IMG/VR virus record: IMGVR_UViG_3300042449_000414
Span: 1 to 24,417 of that record
Direction: 5' to 3' (one strand)
Length of the DNA stretch: 24,417 nt
Origin: a virus
Part shown: piece after piece, positions 16,118-21,092 of the stretch
How the letters are laid out: each line of letters starts with the position of its first letter
Position numbering within the stretch: position 1 is the stretch's first letter
Made by a program: the position numbers and the translations under genes
The notes under the pieces: generated by a model
Told to the model about the DNA's origin: nothing
Seen by the model: the letters and a program-made list of their open reading frames with translations, nothing else
Databases searched by the model: none

Positions 16118-16466
16118 GTAACAACTTAATATCTAACATAACATCATTACTAAAATTCAAAAGAATAACAGGATTCACTTTAATCTTACTCCCATCCTTT
16201 ACTAACACACCCATTCTTTTCAATTTAGAAATAATGTTATTAATTGTAGCACTTGTTGTATCATGTTTCTTACAGAAATCTTCTCGTATATACTTATAAG
16301 ACATATTACCACTAATAGCTGTAAAAGCTATCAATTGTATTTCTCTTTGTGTAAGCTTTAAATTGTTAATTGCTGAAAGAATAGCATAATACTTCTCTGC
16401 TAATAGAAAACTATCATCTCTAACCAACTTAAGCTTCTGAACAATTGTTTTTTTGGTTTGTTCCAT
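16104..16466 (-). CDS. Winged-helix-like DNA-binding protein
   Basis: This 120-residue basic protein is the first gene behind the Bacteroidota-type promoter at 16487-16517. Residues about 38-100 read as a winged helix: LTQREIQLIAFTAI, then DFCKKHDTTSATINNIISKL as the recognition helix region, and a short wing, LVKDGSKIKVNP. It could be the activator or repressor of the late operon it heads, or a DNA-recognition subunit for packaging. Neither can be settled here. The leader is short (roughly 15 bases from the expected transcription start) with no Shine-Dalgarno. Confidence 0.8.
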   Translation of the reverse strand: MEQTKKTIVQKLKLVRDDSFLLAEKYYAILSAINNLKLTQREIQLIAFTAISGNMSYKYIREDFCKKHDTTSATINNIISKLKRMGVLVKDGSKIKVNPVILLNFSNDVMLDIKLLHGEA

Positions 16467-16486
16467 AATCTATTACGTAATTAATA

Positions 16487-16517
16487 CAAAGATAGAGCAT
16501 TAATAACTATTCTCAAA
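16487..16517 (-). promoter_or_regulatory. Bacteroidota-type promoter of the leftward operon
   Basis: On the minus strand TTTG (16514-16517) is followed after exactly 19 bases by TATCTTTG (16487-16494). This matches the Bacteroidota housekeeping consensus (-33 TTTG, 19-21 bases, -7 TAnnTTTG). The expected start, near 16480, gives a leader of about 15 bases before the ATG at 16466. It is the only full match I found in the intergenic regions of this window. Confidence 0.75.
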
Positions 16518-16542
16518 TACAATAATTTGATGAATAGCTATA

Positions 16543-16791
16543 TTATGCATTAATATCTTTATGAAACAATACATTAAAATTCACTAACACTAACCCAATT
16601 GTCAATCTATCTACACATTGATACAAATCTTCATACGTTCTATCATACGATACACCTAGATTATAATAAGGACTATCTAACATATTAATCTCCACTAATA
16701 CTTCCATCCTCATATTCCCATATGTTCCATAATATAAAGAAATAATAACCAACAATAACGAAACACTCAACAATAACTCAATTCCTGTCAT
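16543..16791 (-). CDS. Small single-pass membrane protein
   Basis: This is an 82-residue protein if started at the ATG at 16791. In-frame ATGs at 16794 and 16830 would add one or thirteen residues. Residues 4-18 (IELLLSVSLLLVIISLYYG) form one strong membrane segment or signal anchor. The remainder is a soluble domain with no known motif. It ends 26 bases before the promoter of the next gene, so it must have its own promoter in the divergent region. It is less certain than its neighbours because nothing overlaps it. Confidence 0.55.
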   Translation of the reverse strand: MTGIELLLSVSLLLVIISLYYGTYGNMRMEVLVEINMLDSPYYNLGVSYDRTYEDLYQCVDRLTIGLVLVNFNVLFHKDINA

Positions 16792-16794
16792 CAT

Positions 16795-17018
16795 ATACAG
16801 ATGTGTGTGTGTGAGTACTATATGACCCACCCTCCACCCTCAAAGGTCTACATGTTAAACGAGATAACCAAATTTATTTTAAAAATAATTTTTTTTCAAA
16901 ATATAGGGGGGCCTATGTTGGGGAGAGAGTTGACCACTTCCAATTACAACCCCTCCTACAAATTAGCGAATTGGGGATACTCCCCATAGTATTAACAAAC
17001 AATTAAACAACAAAAAAA
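16795..17018 (+). promoter_or_regulatory. Divergent control region and structured leader
   Basis: These 224 bases carry no convincing gene. They contain G and C runs rare elsewhere in the window and three possible hairpins: ATAGG/CCTAT (about 16904-16917, GGGG loop), CCAATT (about 16940-16945) with AATTGG (about 16969-16974), and GGGGA/TCCCC (16973-16985, TAC loop). The second and third compete for the same GG. No TAnnTTTG plus-strand promoter is present, so the plus-strand gene may use a different polymerase or a weaker site. Confidence 0.5.
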
Positions 17019-17381
17019 ATGAAAAAGGAATTAAATTTAAAAGGAAGAGATGTATTAAAAATTAAGGCATTGCCAGGCGAACTTGACTACGACAAAGAAA
17101 GTAAGATGAAAGGCAAAAAGTACAGAAGATTTGCCTACGATAATGCAGTGTTTGTTGCCAATACAGAAGATGCCTTTTGTAAACAGTTCGATGAAGATAA
17201 GTTGTACAGTGTTGATCTACTTTGGGAACAAGATGGGGACAAAGCACAACTTAGTTTAATGAACAACACAAGTATTGATCGTGAGATTAACATGGCAAGA
17301 GCAGAAGCCACCTTGACCAGCATTATGCACAATGTTAAGGCAGAAGCTATTGATGAGGCATTGCTTGATGCTATTAGCTAA
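17019..17381 (+). CDS. Small acidic protein at the head of the right arm
   Basis: This 120-residue protein starts MKKELNLKGRDVLKIKALPG and has a basic first third and an acidic remainder (EDAFCKQFDEDKLYSVDLLW), then a helical C-terminus (INMARAEATLTSIMHNVKAE). No membrane segment, zinc site or known family is seen. It is a single-gene unit, with a structured leader in front and a very strong terminator directly behind, which usually marks a protein made early and in quantity. Its codon choice is slightly more GC-rich than that of the small genes downstream. Function is unknown. Confidence 0.85.
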   Translation: MKKELNLKGRDVLKIKALPGELDYDKESKMKGKKYRRFAYDNAVFVANTEDAFCKQFDEDKLYSVDLLWEQDGDKAQLSLMNNTSIDREINMARAEATLTSIMHNVKAEAIDEALLDAIS

Positions 17382-17382
17382 T

Positions 17383-17407
17383 AAAAGGGGCTTTGCCCCT
17401 TTTTTTC
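17383..17407 (+). terminator. Strong rho-independent terminator
   Basis: AAAAGGGGC, TTT loop and GCCCCTTTT (17383-17403), followed by more T. It begins right after the TAA of the 120-residue gene. Confidence 0.95.
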
Positions 17408-17618
17408 ATATAAAGGGTGGGAGAATTGTGCCCAATTGGGTGGGATATTAAATCCTACTCATTAACCTTTTATTTATTACATAATTAACTATTAATTAGA
17501 TAGTTATGTGTGTAAAAGAATAGATGTGTAACCCTCTCAGACATATAACATGCTCTTTTCAACATCATTAAATCAATACACTAATTAATATACATATAGC
17601 TTTAAACAAAGAAAACAA
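17408..17618 (+). other. Non-coding spacer with hairpins
   Basis: No gene is visible in these 211 bases. They hold a small inverted repeat (AATTG/CAATT at about 17426-17440), a GGAT/ATCC hairpin near 17441-17454, and a perfect 7-bp hairpin, TAACTAT (17486-17492) with ATAGTTA (17500-17506). A promoter for the 55-codon gene that follows is expected here, but no consensus match is found. Confidence 0.5.
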
Positions 17619-17786
17619 ATGGAAAACATTACATTACAAGAGTGGTGTGAACTTAGATTGTTCATGATTGCTGATAATACTTATACATCTGAAGAAATTA
17701 AAGATGAACTTTGTAAATACACTATTATTGATTTAGGTGGAGGTGTGCCTATGTTGAATAGTAAATTAGAGATTGTTGGTACATAA
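17619..17786 (+). CDS. 55-residue hypothetical protein
   Basis: An ATG in the favoured GAAAACAA-ATG context opens a 55-codon frame ending in TAA and followed at once by a terminator. The protein (MENITLQEWCELRLFMIADN...) is acidic, with one helical segment and a Gly-rich turn (DLGGGVPML). No family is recognised. Flanking by its own spacer and its own terminator supports a real single-gene unit. Confidence 0.7.
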   Translation: MENITLQEWCELRLFMIADNTYTSEEIKDELCKYTIIDLGGGVPMLNSKLEIVGT

Positions 17787-17787
17787 T

Positions 17788-17815
17788 GAGCCTTTAATTA
17801 GGCTCTTTTTATTTA
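17788..17815 (+). terminator. Rho-independent terminator
   Basis: GAGCCT (17788-17793) pairs with AGGCTC (17800-17805) around a 6-base loop, with a T-rich tail. It lies two bases after the stop of the 55-codon gene. Confidence 0.85.
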
Positions 17816-17864
17816 TTCACAATTTAAAAAGCAACAGGCATGTTGTAATAATATGCAAAACAAA

Positions 17865-18104
17865 ATGAGCACAGAATTAAAAACACTCAAAGCAAAACTT
17901 GAAGTTCCTAAAAAAGATGAAAGTATGTCATCTAATTACAAAGATGTTGACGTACAATTAAATCGTTTTTGGGGTGGAGAAAAAAGAGGTTTGAGTTTAC
18001 AATTTACTTTTTTAGGAGAAGATGATAATTATCATCATTTTCAACTAGATAAAGAAAATGTACTACTTTTATTATCTGAATTAAAAGACAATTTCAATGA
18101 GTAA
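17865..18104 (+). CDS. 79-residue hypothetical protein
   Basis: The start at 17865 (MSTELKTLKAKLEVPKK) is preferred over an in-frame ATG 12 bases earlier because AACAAA-ATG is the common start context in this arm. The first 30 residues are Lys-rich and probably flexible. The rest (VDVQLNRFWGGEKRGLSLQF, then helix LDKENVLLLLSELKDNF) forms a small alpha/beta domain. No known motif is seen. Its end overlaps the next gene's ATG by 8 bases, so the two are probably co-translated. Confidence 0.75.
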   Translation: MSTELKTLKAKLEVPKKDESMSSNYKDVDVQLNRFWGGEKRGLSLQFTFLGEDDNYHHFQLDKENVLLLLSELKDNFNE

Positions 18105-18312
18105 AGAAATAGTTTATTGGAAACAACGTAATGGTGTGTTAATATCTATAGATGATATGGATGTTAACCACCTACGTAATGTTCTTAAAATGATTGTGAA
18201 GAATAGTAGCAATCGTAAAAAGAGTTTTGTTCTTAATGGTGATGCAGCTAATATGTTCAATGATGATATGCAAAATTATCAAGATGAATGTACTGAAATA
18301 GATATTTATTAA
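18097..18312 (+). CDS. 71-residue conserved-type small phage protein
   Basis: The sequence WKQRNGVLISIDDMDVNHLRNVLKMIVKN (split at residues 8-36) has the pattern ...I.I.DMD..HL.N....., seen in many small uncharacterised phage and bacterial proteins. This is family resemblance, not a known function. The tail is acidic (NYQDECTEIDIY). It is translationally coupled to the gene before it and is followed by the next ATG after 14 bases. Confidence 0.8.
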   Translation: MSKEIVYWKQRNGVLISIDDMDVNHLRNVLKMIVKNSSNRKKSFVLNGDAANMFNDDMQNYQDECTEIDIY

Positions 18313-18326
18313 ATTATACACACACA

Positions 18327-18551
18327 ATGGAGACACGTATTTTAGGTATTGTAGGGAAAACTCTATATATACAAGGATTTTATGCTGGTGATCATTTTCA
18401 TCAGCTTTATATTCCTGAACATGAATTAAATGCATTTATAGATTCTGAAATTCCTGTATATGATAATATTAATTATATACATTGTCAAACACATGGAATG
18501 ACATATGATCAATATATGGAATATTTAGAACAATATAATAAAGAGTATTAA
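18327..18551 (+). CDS. 74-residue hypothetical protein
   Basis: The start METRILGIVGKTLYIQGFYA suggests a small beta-rich fold. The remainder is rich in Tyr, His and acidic residues (FHQLYIPEHELNAFIDSEI; HCQTHGMTYDQYMEYLEQYN). No motif is recognised. The stop codon directly abuts the first structured RNA element, whose conserved 5' end begins two bases later, so the RNA may be the 3' end of this gene's transcript. Confidence 0.75.
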   Translation: METRILGIVGKTLYIQGFYAGDHFHQLYIPEHELNAFIDSEIPVYDNINYIHCQTHGMTYDQYMEYLEQYNKEY

Positions 18552-18555
18552 GTTA

Positions 18556-18690
18556 TTTCCTTTTGCACACACATCATTCTACCAAGAATGAGACAGTTGT
18601 AATGAACAAGACCAAGTTGAGGTTAACGTGACCTTGTAAAAATCGCTTGTGAGGTTTGTTACAACTGAGTGTGTAAAGGGAATTGTTGCA
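18556..18690 (+). ncRNA. Structured RNA element A (three-way junction)
   Basis: Three stems form a junction. P1: TTCCTTTT (18557-18564) with AAAGGGAA (18675-18682), continued by ACACAC (18567-18572) with GTGTGT (18669-18674) after a 2-base bulge. P2: CATTCT/AGAATG (18575-18590, ACCA loop). P3: CAGTTGTAA (18594-18602) with TTACAACTG (18659-18667), perfect over 9 bp. Inside P3, ACAAG can pair with either of two CTTGT copies. It shares its 5' end, 3' end and P3 with element B. It lacks a start codon context and coding potential. Function is unknown. Confidence 0.8.
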
Positions 18691-18766
18691 TATTACATAC
18701 ATAACTATGGAGATATGTATTGTAGGGAACACATGCTTCTTATTATAACTATCACCCAATATACAG

Positions 18767-18848
18767 TTATATAAAGTTGTAATGTGTGTAGAGAGAAGGA
18801 TATTCCCTTAGTATTCTTTTATTCATGACACATTACAGCTTTATATAA
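18767..18848 (+). promoter_or_regulatory. 21-bp hairpin upstream of the 87-residue gene
   Basis: The arms at 18767-18787 and 18828-18848 are complementary over all 21 positions with a single G-U. The 40-base loop holds a small AAGG/CCTT hairpin. The left arm also overlaps a second option, TATAACT (18744-18750) with AGTTATA (18765-18771). No U-run follows on either strand, so a terminator is unlikely. A 5'-leader element or RNase processing site for the next gene fits better. Confidence 0.8.
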
Positions 18849-18867
18849 AATTAAAAAAAACAAACAA

Positions 18868-19131
18868 ATGGAAACAATAGAAATACAAATATTAGCACAA
18901 GATGTTAATAATGCAGGAAACTTTTTAGATAGTAATAATTGTATTTTAGCTACAGCTATTAAAAGACAATTAAATGTAACAGCTGTTATTGAAGATATAT
19001 TGTATTCATATATTATTAATGTTAGATATGATCATGATGGATATGATATGAATGATTACGAAGAAGACAGGGTATTAGCAAGAGGTGTTCCTGATGATAC
19101 ATTAATTAGAACTATTTTATTAACTAAATAA
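18868..19131 (+). CDS. 87-residue hypothetical protein
   Basis: It starts in the AACAAACAA-ATG context 19 bases after the 21-bp hairpin. The protein (METIEIQILAQDVNNAGNFLDSN...) is alpha/beta-looking, with an Asp/Tyr-rich central part (RYDHDGYDMNDYEEDR) and a hydrophobic end. I recognise no family. It is followed after 4 bases by a 47-codon gene, and the two are enclosed between the two structured RNA elements. This places a hairpin, two short genes and element B in one likely transcript. Confidence 0.75.
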   Translation: METIEIQILAQDVNNAGNFLDSNNCILATAIKRQLNVTAVIEDILYSYIINVRYDHDGYDMNDYEEDRVLARGVPDDTLIRTILLTK

Positions 19132-19135
19132 ACAA

Positions 19136-19279
19136 ATGAAAAAGCACACAAAAACATTCTATCTACACTGTAAGACAGAGAGTAGATACCAATTGATTAA
19201 AGAATATTTAATGACTAAATACTCTGTATATACAGCTGTATTTGAGAATGGCTATGGTCATTTTAGAATAGTGTATTAA
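19136..19279 (+). CDS. 47-residue basic microprotein
   Basis: This 47-codon frame begins AACAA-ATG four bases after the previous stop and ends in TAA at 19279, just before the conserved start of RNA element B. The protein (MKKHTKTFYLHCKTESRYQL...) is basic and aromatic, with the pattern of a small alpha/beta unit (YLMTKYSVYTAVFENGYGHF). No family is known. Spacing and start context support translation. Confidence 0.65.
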   Translation: MKKHTKTFYLHCKTESRYQLIKEYLMTKYSVYTAVFENGYGHFRIVY

Positions 19280-19283
19280 ATGT

Positions 19284-19598
19284 TATTTCCTTTTGCACAA
19301 ATTCATTTAAGGGAAAAGGTAAGACTTCTTAGTACGATGTAGAGCAAGATAGTAGTTGCAGGCTAAGATGTGTGAAACCACCTGATTAACAATACTACTG
19401 CCTAAAGGTTGTCAGAATAGTAGGAAGGAGATAGCAGACTCTCTTAATCAGTTCCCAAGGGTGAGCAGTTGTAAAATGGAATAGCTGACCAGCTACGTGT
19501 GACAGCTCTGATATCTGACTCTTAACTGAGAGGATATTATTCAAGTGTCTATTCACGCAATAACAAGTACTGGTACAACTGAGTGCAGAGGGAATTGC
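19284..19598 (+). ncRNA. Structured RNA element B (enlarged homologue of A)
   Basis: P1 is TTCCTTTTGCAC (19287-19298) with GTGCAGAGGGAA (19583-19594): 12 bp, including two G-U pairs. P3 is CAGTTGTA (19466-19473) with TACAACTG (19574-19581). The short P2 of element A is replaced by about 165 bases including a perfect long-range helix, CTGATTAA (19382-19389) with TTAATCAG (19444-19451). Further hairpins lie inside P3 (TAGCT/AGCTA near 19482-19495; ATATC...GATAT enclosing CTCT/AGAG near 19510-19538). The region has stops in all frames and no gene. Function is unknown. Confidence 0.85.
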
Positions 19599-19632
19599 TT
19601 TAGCATAAGAGGCTATGAAACAATGCAGTTTA

Positions 19633-19651
19633 TATTTTAGCTATTAAAATA
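19633..19651 (+). other. Short perfect hairpin downstream of element B
   Basis: TATTTTA (19633-19639) pairs with TAAAATA (19645-19651) around GCTAT. No U-run follows. It may mark the 3' end of the RNA-B transcript or be part of it. Confidence 0.45.
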
Positions 19652-19677
19652 CATATAGGTGAAAGGCCTTGATTTAT

Positions 19678-19800
19678 ATGAACGTTAACCAATTAAACAA
19701 ATGCATGCGTATTAACTATTCATGGTTTTTTTTTAATCAAACGTATGTGTTTGTTTTTTTGGTTATATTTATTCACACAAACAAATTTAAATCATTATGA
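19678..19800 (+). CDS. Possible 40-residue hydrophobic microprotein
   Basis: An open frame, MNVNQLNKCMRINYSWFF then a Phe/Val/Ile-rich segment, ends with TGA overlapping the ATG of the next small gene by 4 bases. The central 15 residues could cross a membrane. The start lacks the usual A-rich context, and the hydrophobic stretch derives partly from T-runs in the DNA, so this may be chance. Confidence 0.25.
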   Translation: MNVNQLNKCMRINYSWFFFNQTYVFVFLVIFIHTNKFKSL

Positions 19801-19877
19801 AAAGATCAGCAGAATACAATATTAAATTATTTTTAGCCATGATATTGTTCATGGCTATCCTATCAGTATTAGTTTAA
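19797..19877 (+). CDS. 26-residue membrane microprotein
   Basis: MKRSAEYNIK is followed by a hydrophobic segment LFLAMILFMAILSVLV to the stop. This has the layout of a single-pass microprotein with a positively charged, cytoplasm-facing start. The leader AAATTTAAATCATT-ATG resembles that of other small genes here. It lies directly before the tRNA cluster. Similar hydrophobic microproteins occur at 20160-20273 and 21089-21193. Function is unknown. Confidence 0.5.
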   Translation: MKRSAEYNIKLFLAMILFMAILSVLV

Positions 19878-19903
19878 AACATGTTGCTGTTTGTTTTTAA
19901 TAT

Positions 19904-19989
19904 GGTGCAGTGGCGAAATGGATAGACGCAGCCCTATCAAGGGGTGGAGGTGAAAGAAACTCATACAGGTTCAAGTCCTGTCTGCACTA
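19904..19989 (+). tRNA. tRNA-Leu-like, anticodon probably CAA
   Basis: The acceptor GGTGCAG/CTGCACT has 7 pairs with a terminal G-U, and the discriminator is A, usual for Leu. The D-arm is GCG/CGC with the class-II Leu pattern, a long variable arm has a GAG/CTC stem, and the T-arm is ACAGG-TTCAAGT-CCTGT. The anticodon arm is irregular. With U33 in place the anticodon reads CAA (19938-19940), but two stem pairs fail. A slipped stem, GCCCT/GGGGT, pairs fully but leaves only a 5-base loop. No CCA is encoded. Confidence 0.75.
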
Positions 19990-19995
19990 CAAAAT

Positions 19996-20066
19996 GGCGA
20001 GTTGTTAGAGTGGTTATATGGAGCTCTGCAAAAGCTCTCACACAAGTTCGAATCTTGTACTCGCCT
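19996..20066 (+). tRNA. tRNA-Cys (GCA)
   Basis: The acceptor GGCGAGT/ACTCGCC is perfect, the anticodon stem GAGCT/AGCTC is perfect with loop CTGCAAA (anticodon GCA), the T-arm is ACAAG-TTCGAAT-CTTGT, and the discriminator is T, usual for Cys. The D-stem is weak. No CCA is encoded. It begins 6 bases after the Leu-like tRNA. Confidence 0.92.
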
Positions 20067-20069
20067 CAA

Positions 20070-20145
20070 ACTGCGAAATGGTAGAGTTGGTTTCTTACGG
20101 TGCTATCATAAGGCATAGACACAGGTTCGAATCCTGTTTGCACCA
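20070..20145 (+). tRNA. tRNA with CAT anticodon (Met or Ile2)
   Basis: The T-arm ACAGG-TTCGAAT-CCTGT is perfect. The anticodon arm GTGCT-ATCATAA-GGCAT is fully paired using two G-U. The acceptor pairs only at positions 3-7, and positions 1-72 and 2-71 are mismatched (A/C and C/C). An unpaired 1-72 recalls initiator tRNAs, but two mismatches are unusual and the GGG/CCC anticodon-stem signature of initiators is missing. It starts 3 bases after tRNA-Cys. Confidence 0.8.
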
Positions 20146-20159
20146 CTAAAAAATAAATT

Positions 20160-20273
20160 ATGAAAATTAGATTACGGACACAAAAAGAAAAGTTTTTTAT
20201 AGGAAGTGTTATCATATTAGTAATTGCTGGTTTGAGTGTAGTAGTAGCAATATTCTATTCTATATTAAAATAA
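20160..20273 (+). CDS. 37-residue membrane microprotein
   Basis: MKIRLRTQKEKFF followed by IGSVIILVIAGLSVVVAIFY: a basic start and one clear membrane segment of about 20 residues. It lies between two tRNA-type genes and begins in an AAATAAATT-ATG context. It is one of several hydrophobic microproteins in this arm. The role is unknown. Holin-like or superinfection-exclusion functions are possible but unsupported. Confidence 0.6.
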   Translation: MKIRLRTQKEKFFIGSVIILVIAGLSVVVAIFYSILK

Positions 20274-20279
20274 AAAAAT

Positions 20280-20428
20280 AGTCAGGTGGCGGAATGAAGG
20301 CACAAAGAGTAATAGTATGTGCTGGATATGGTAGACGCTAAGAAAGAAATTAACTTCGTATCTAAGTGGAAACACATGGTGGTACACTAAAGCATAATTT
20401 CATACAGGTTCGAGTCCTGTCCTGACTA
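20280..20428 (+). tRNA. Oversized tRNA-Leu-like RNA with D-loop hairpin insertion
   Basis: The acceptor AGTCAGG/CCTGACT is perfect and the discriminator is A. The T-arm ACAGG-TTCGAGT-CCTGT is perfect. D-stem GCG (20289-20291) and CGC (20336-20338) flank the Leu-type sequences GCGGAATG and GGTAGACGC, but between them lies an extra hairpin, GCACA (20300-20304) with TGTGC (20318-20322). The anticodon arm is an elongated, mismatched hairpin with TTAA at its tip, suggesting UAA. The variable region is also long. The whole is 149 bases against about 85 for a normal tRNA-Leu. Confidence 0.65.
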
Positions 20429-20444
20429 CAAATTTAAACCATTT

Positions 20445-20576
20445 TCCTGACGTTAGGAAGATGGTGACAGCTTGGAAAGACAAGCAAATTGACCAGGAAT
20501 AGATCTTTTCTTTATTAATCATTTGTTTGTGATCTATGGTGGTATCTCGTGAGTTCGAATCTCACTCTGGTCACCA
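20445..20576 (+). tRNA. tRNA-like RNA with two competing acceptor stems
   Basis: A perfect T-arm (GTGAG-TTCGAAT-CTCAC, 20549-20565) is followed by TCTGGTC, A and an encoded CCA. TCTGGTC pairs with GACCAGG (20491-20497). Alternatively GTCACC (20571-20575 region) pairs with GGTGAC (20463-20468), which precedes a D-arm-like hairpin GCTTG/CAAGC. The two stems exclude each other. Between them lies an extended hairpin, ATAGATC (20499-20505) with GATCTAT (20531-20537). A GTT anticodon (Asn) could sit at its tip in a 6-base loop, but this is uncertain. TTTCCT/AGGAAG forms another hairpin at the 5' side. Confidence 0.55.
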
Positions 20577-20596
20577 AAACAATTTAAACTTAAACT

Positions 20597-20800
20597 ATGA
20601 AATCAAAAGAGAAAATTAACAAACAAAAGAAAGACATTTGTTATTGTAATAAATGTGCATCTCCAATAGGGAGTAAACAAACAGCCTATTCAATTGAAGA
20701 ATTGTATGCTGGAGAAATTGTTAACATATTAGTTTGTAATGATTGTAACAATGAACACCAACTTCAATTGTCATGGTCTATAGATGCTCAAACAAATTAA
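20597..20800 (+). CDS. Small zinc-finger protein
   Basis: This 67-residue protein has a Lys-rich start and two cysteine pairs, CYCNKC (residues about 15-20) and CNDC (about 48-51), separated by a beta-type segment (YAGEIVNILVC). This suits a single four-Cys zinc site of the type seen in small phage regulators. No other motif is seen. It follows the tRNA-like genes by 20 bases with an ATTTAAACTTAAACT-ATG leader. Confidence 0.75.
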   Translation: MKSKEKINKQKKDICYCNKCASPIGSKQTAYSIEELYAGEIVNILVCNDCNNEHQLQLSWSIDAQTN

Positions 20801-20843
20801 TAAATTTTACACACACAATATTAAAAAATAAAACTAAAAAATT

Positions 20844-21092
20844 ATGAAAAATTTAATGATATTAACAGCAGACATGATGAGTTATGATATGTTAATAGAG
20901 GCATTGTTTGACAATCTACTTGAATATAGAACTTCAGAATCAAAAGAAAAAATGTTGGATCAAATTGAAATAGGTTGTCATATGATTTGTTTAAAATCAA
21001 GTATTGACAAAGTGGGAGGTATTGAAAATTTTAACAAGAGAATGGATGATCTGGAAAGAAAAGACAATTTCTTTAAACCATCACAGCAATGA
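20844..21092 (+). CDS. 82-residue helical protein, unknown function
   Basis: It starts MKNLMILTADMMSYDMLIEALFDNLL and continues as charged helices (SKEKMLDQIEIGCHMICLKS, then NKRMDDLERKDNFF). No DNA-binding or enzyme motif is recognised. It ends in TGA that overlaps the ATG of a 34-codon membrane microprotein. It is the first gene of a tightly packed set continuing to 21988, three of whose junctions overlap or touch. Confidence 0.75.
   Translation: MKNLMILTADMMSYDMLIEALFDNLLEYRTSESKEKMLDQIEIGCHMICLKSSIDKVGGIENFNKRMDDLERKDNFFKPSQQ

Noticed and set aside
16801-16989. 62-codon plus-strand frame in the divergent region
   Set aside because: Composition is not protein-like, no start context, and it overlaps the structured leader.
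18709-18759. Truncated copy of the start of the gene at 18327 (ATGGAGATATGTATTGTAGG)
   Set aside because: Similarity is about 20 bases with a deletion, and the frame stops after 12 codons; too short to call a duplication.
19284-19598. RNase P RNA, tmRNA or group I intron
   Set aside because: None of the conserved core sequences of these RNAs is present, there is no tRNA-like end, and no interrupted gene flanks it.
19904-20576. Stop-codon recoding supported by a suppressor tRNA
   Set aside because: TGA, TAA and TAG all end genes normally here (TGA at 14610 and 21090), and the TCA triplet in the Leu-type tRNA requires an A at position 33.
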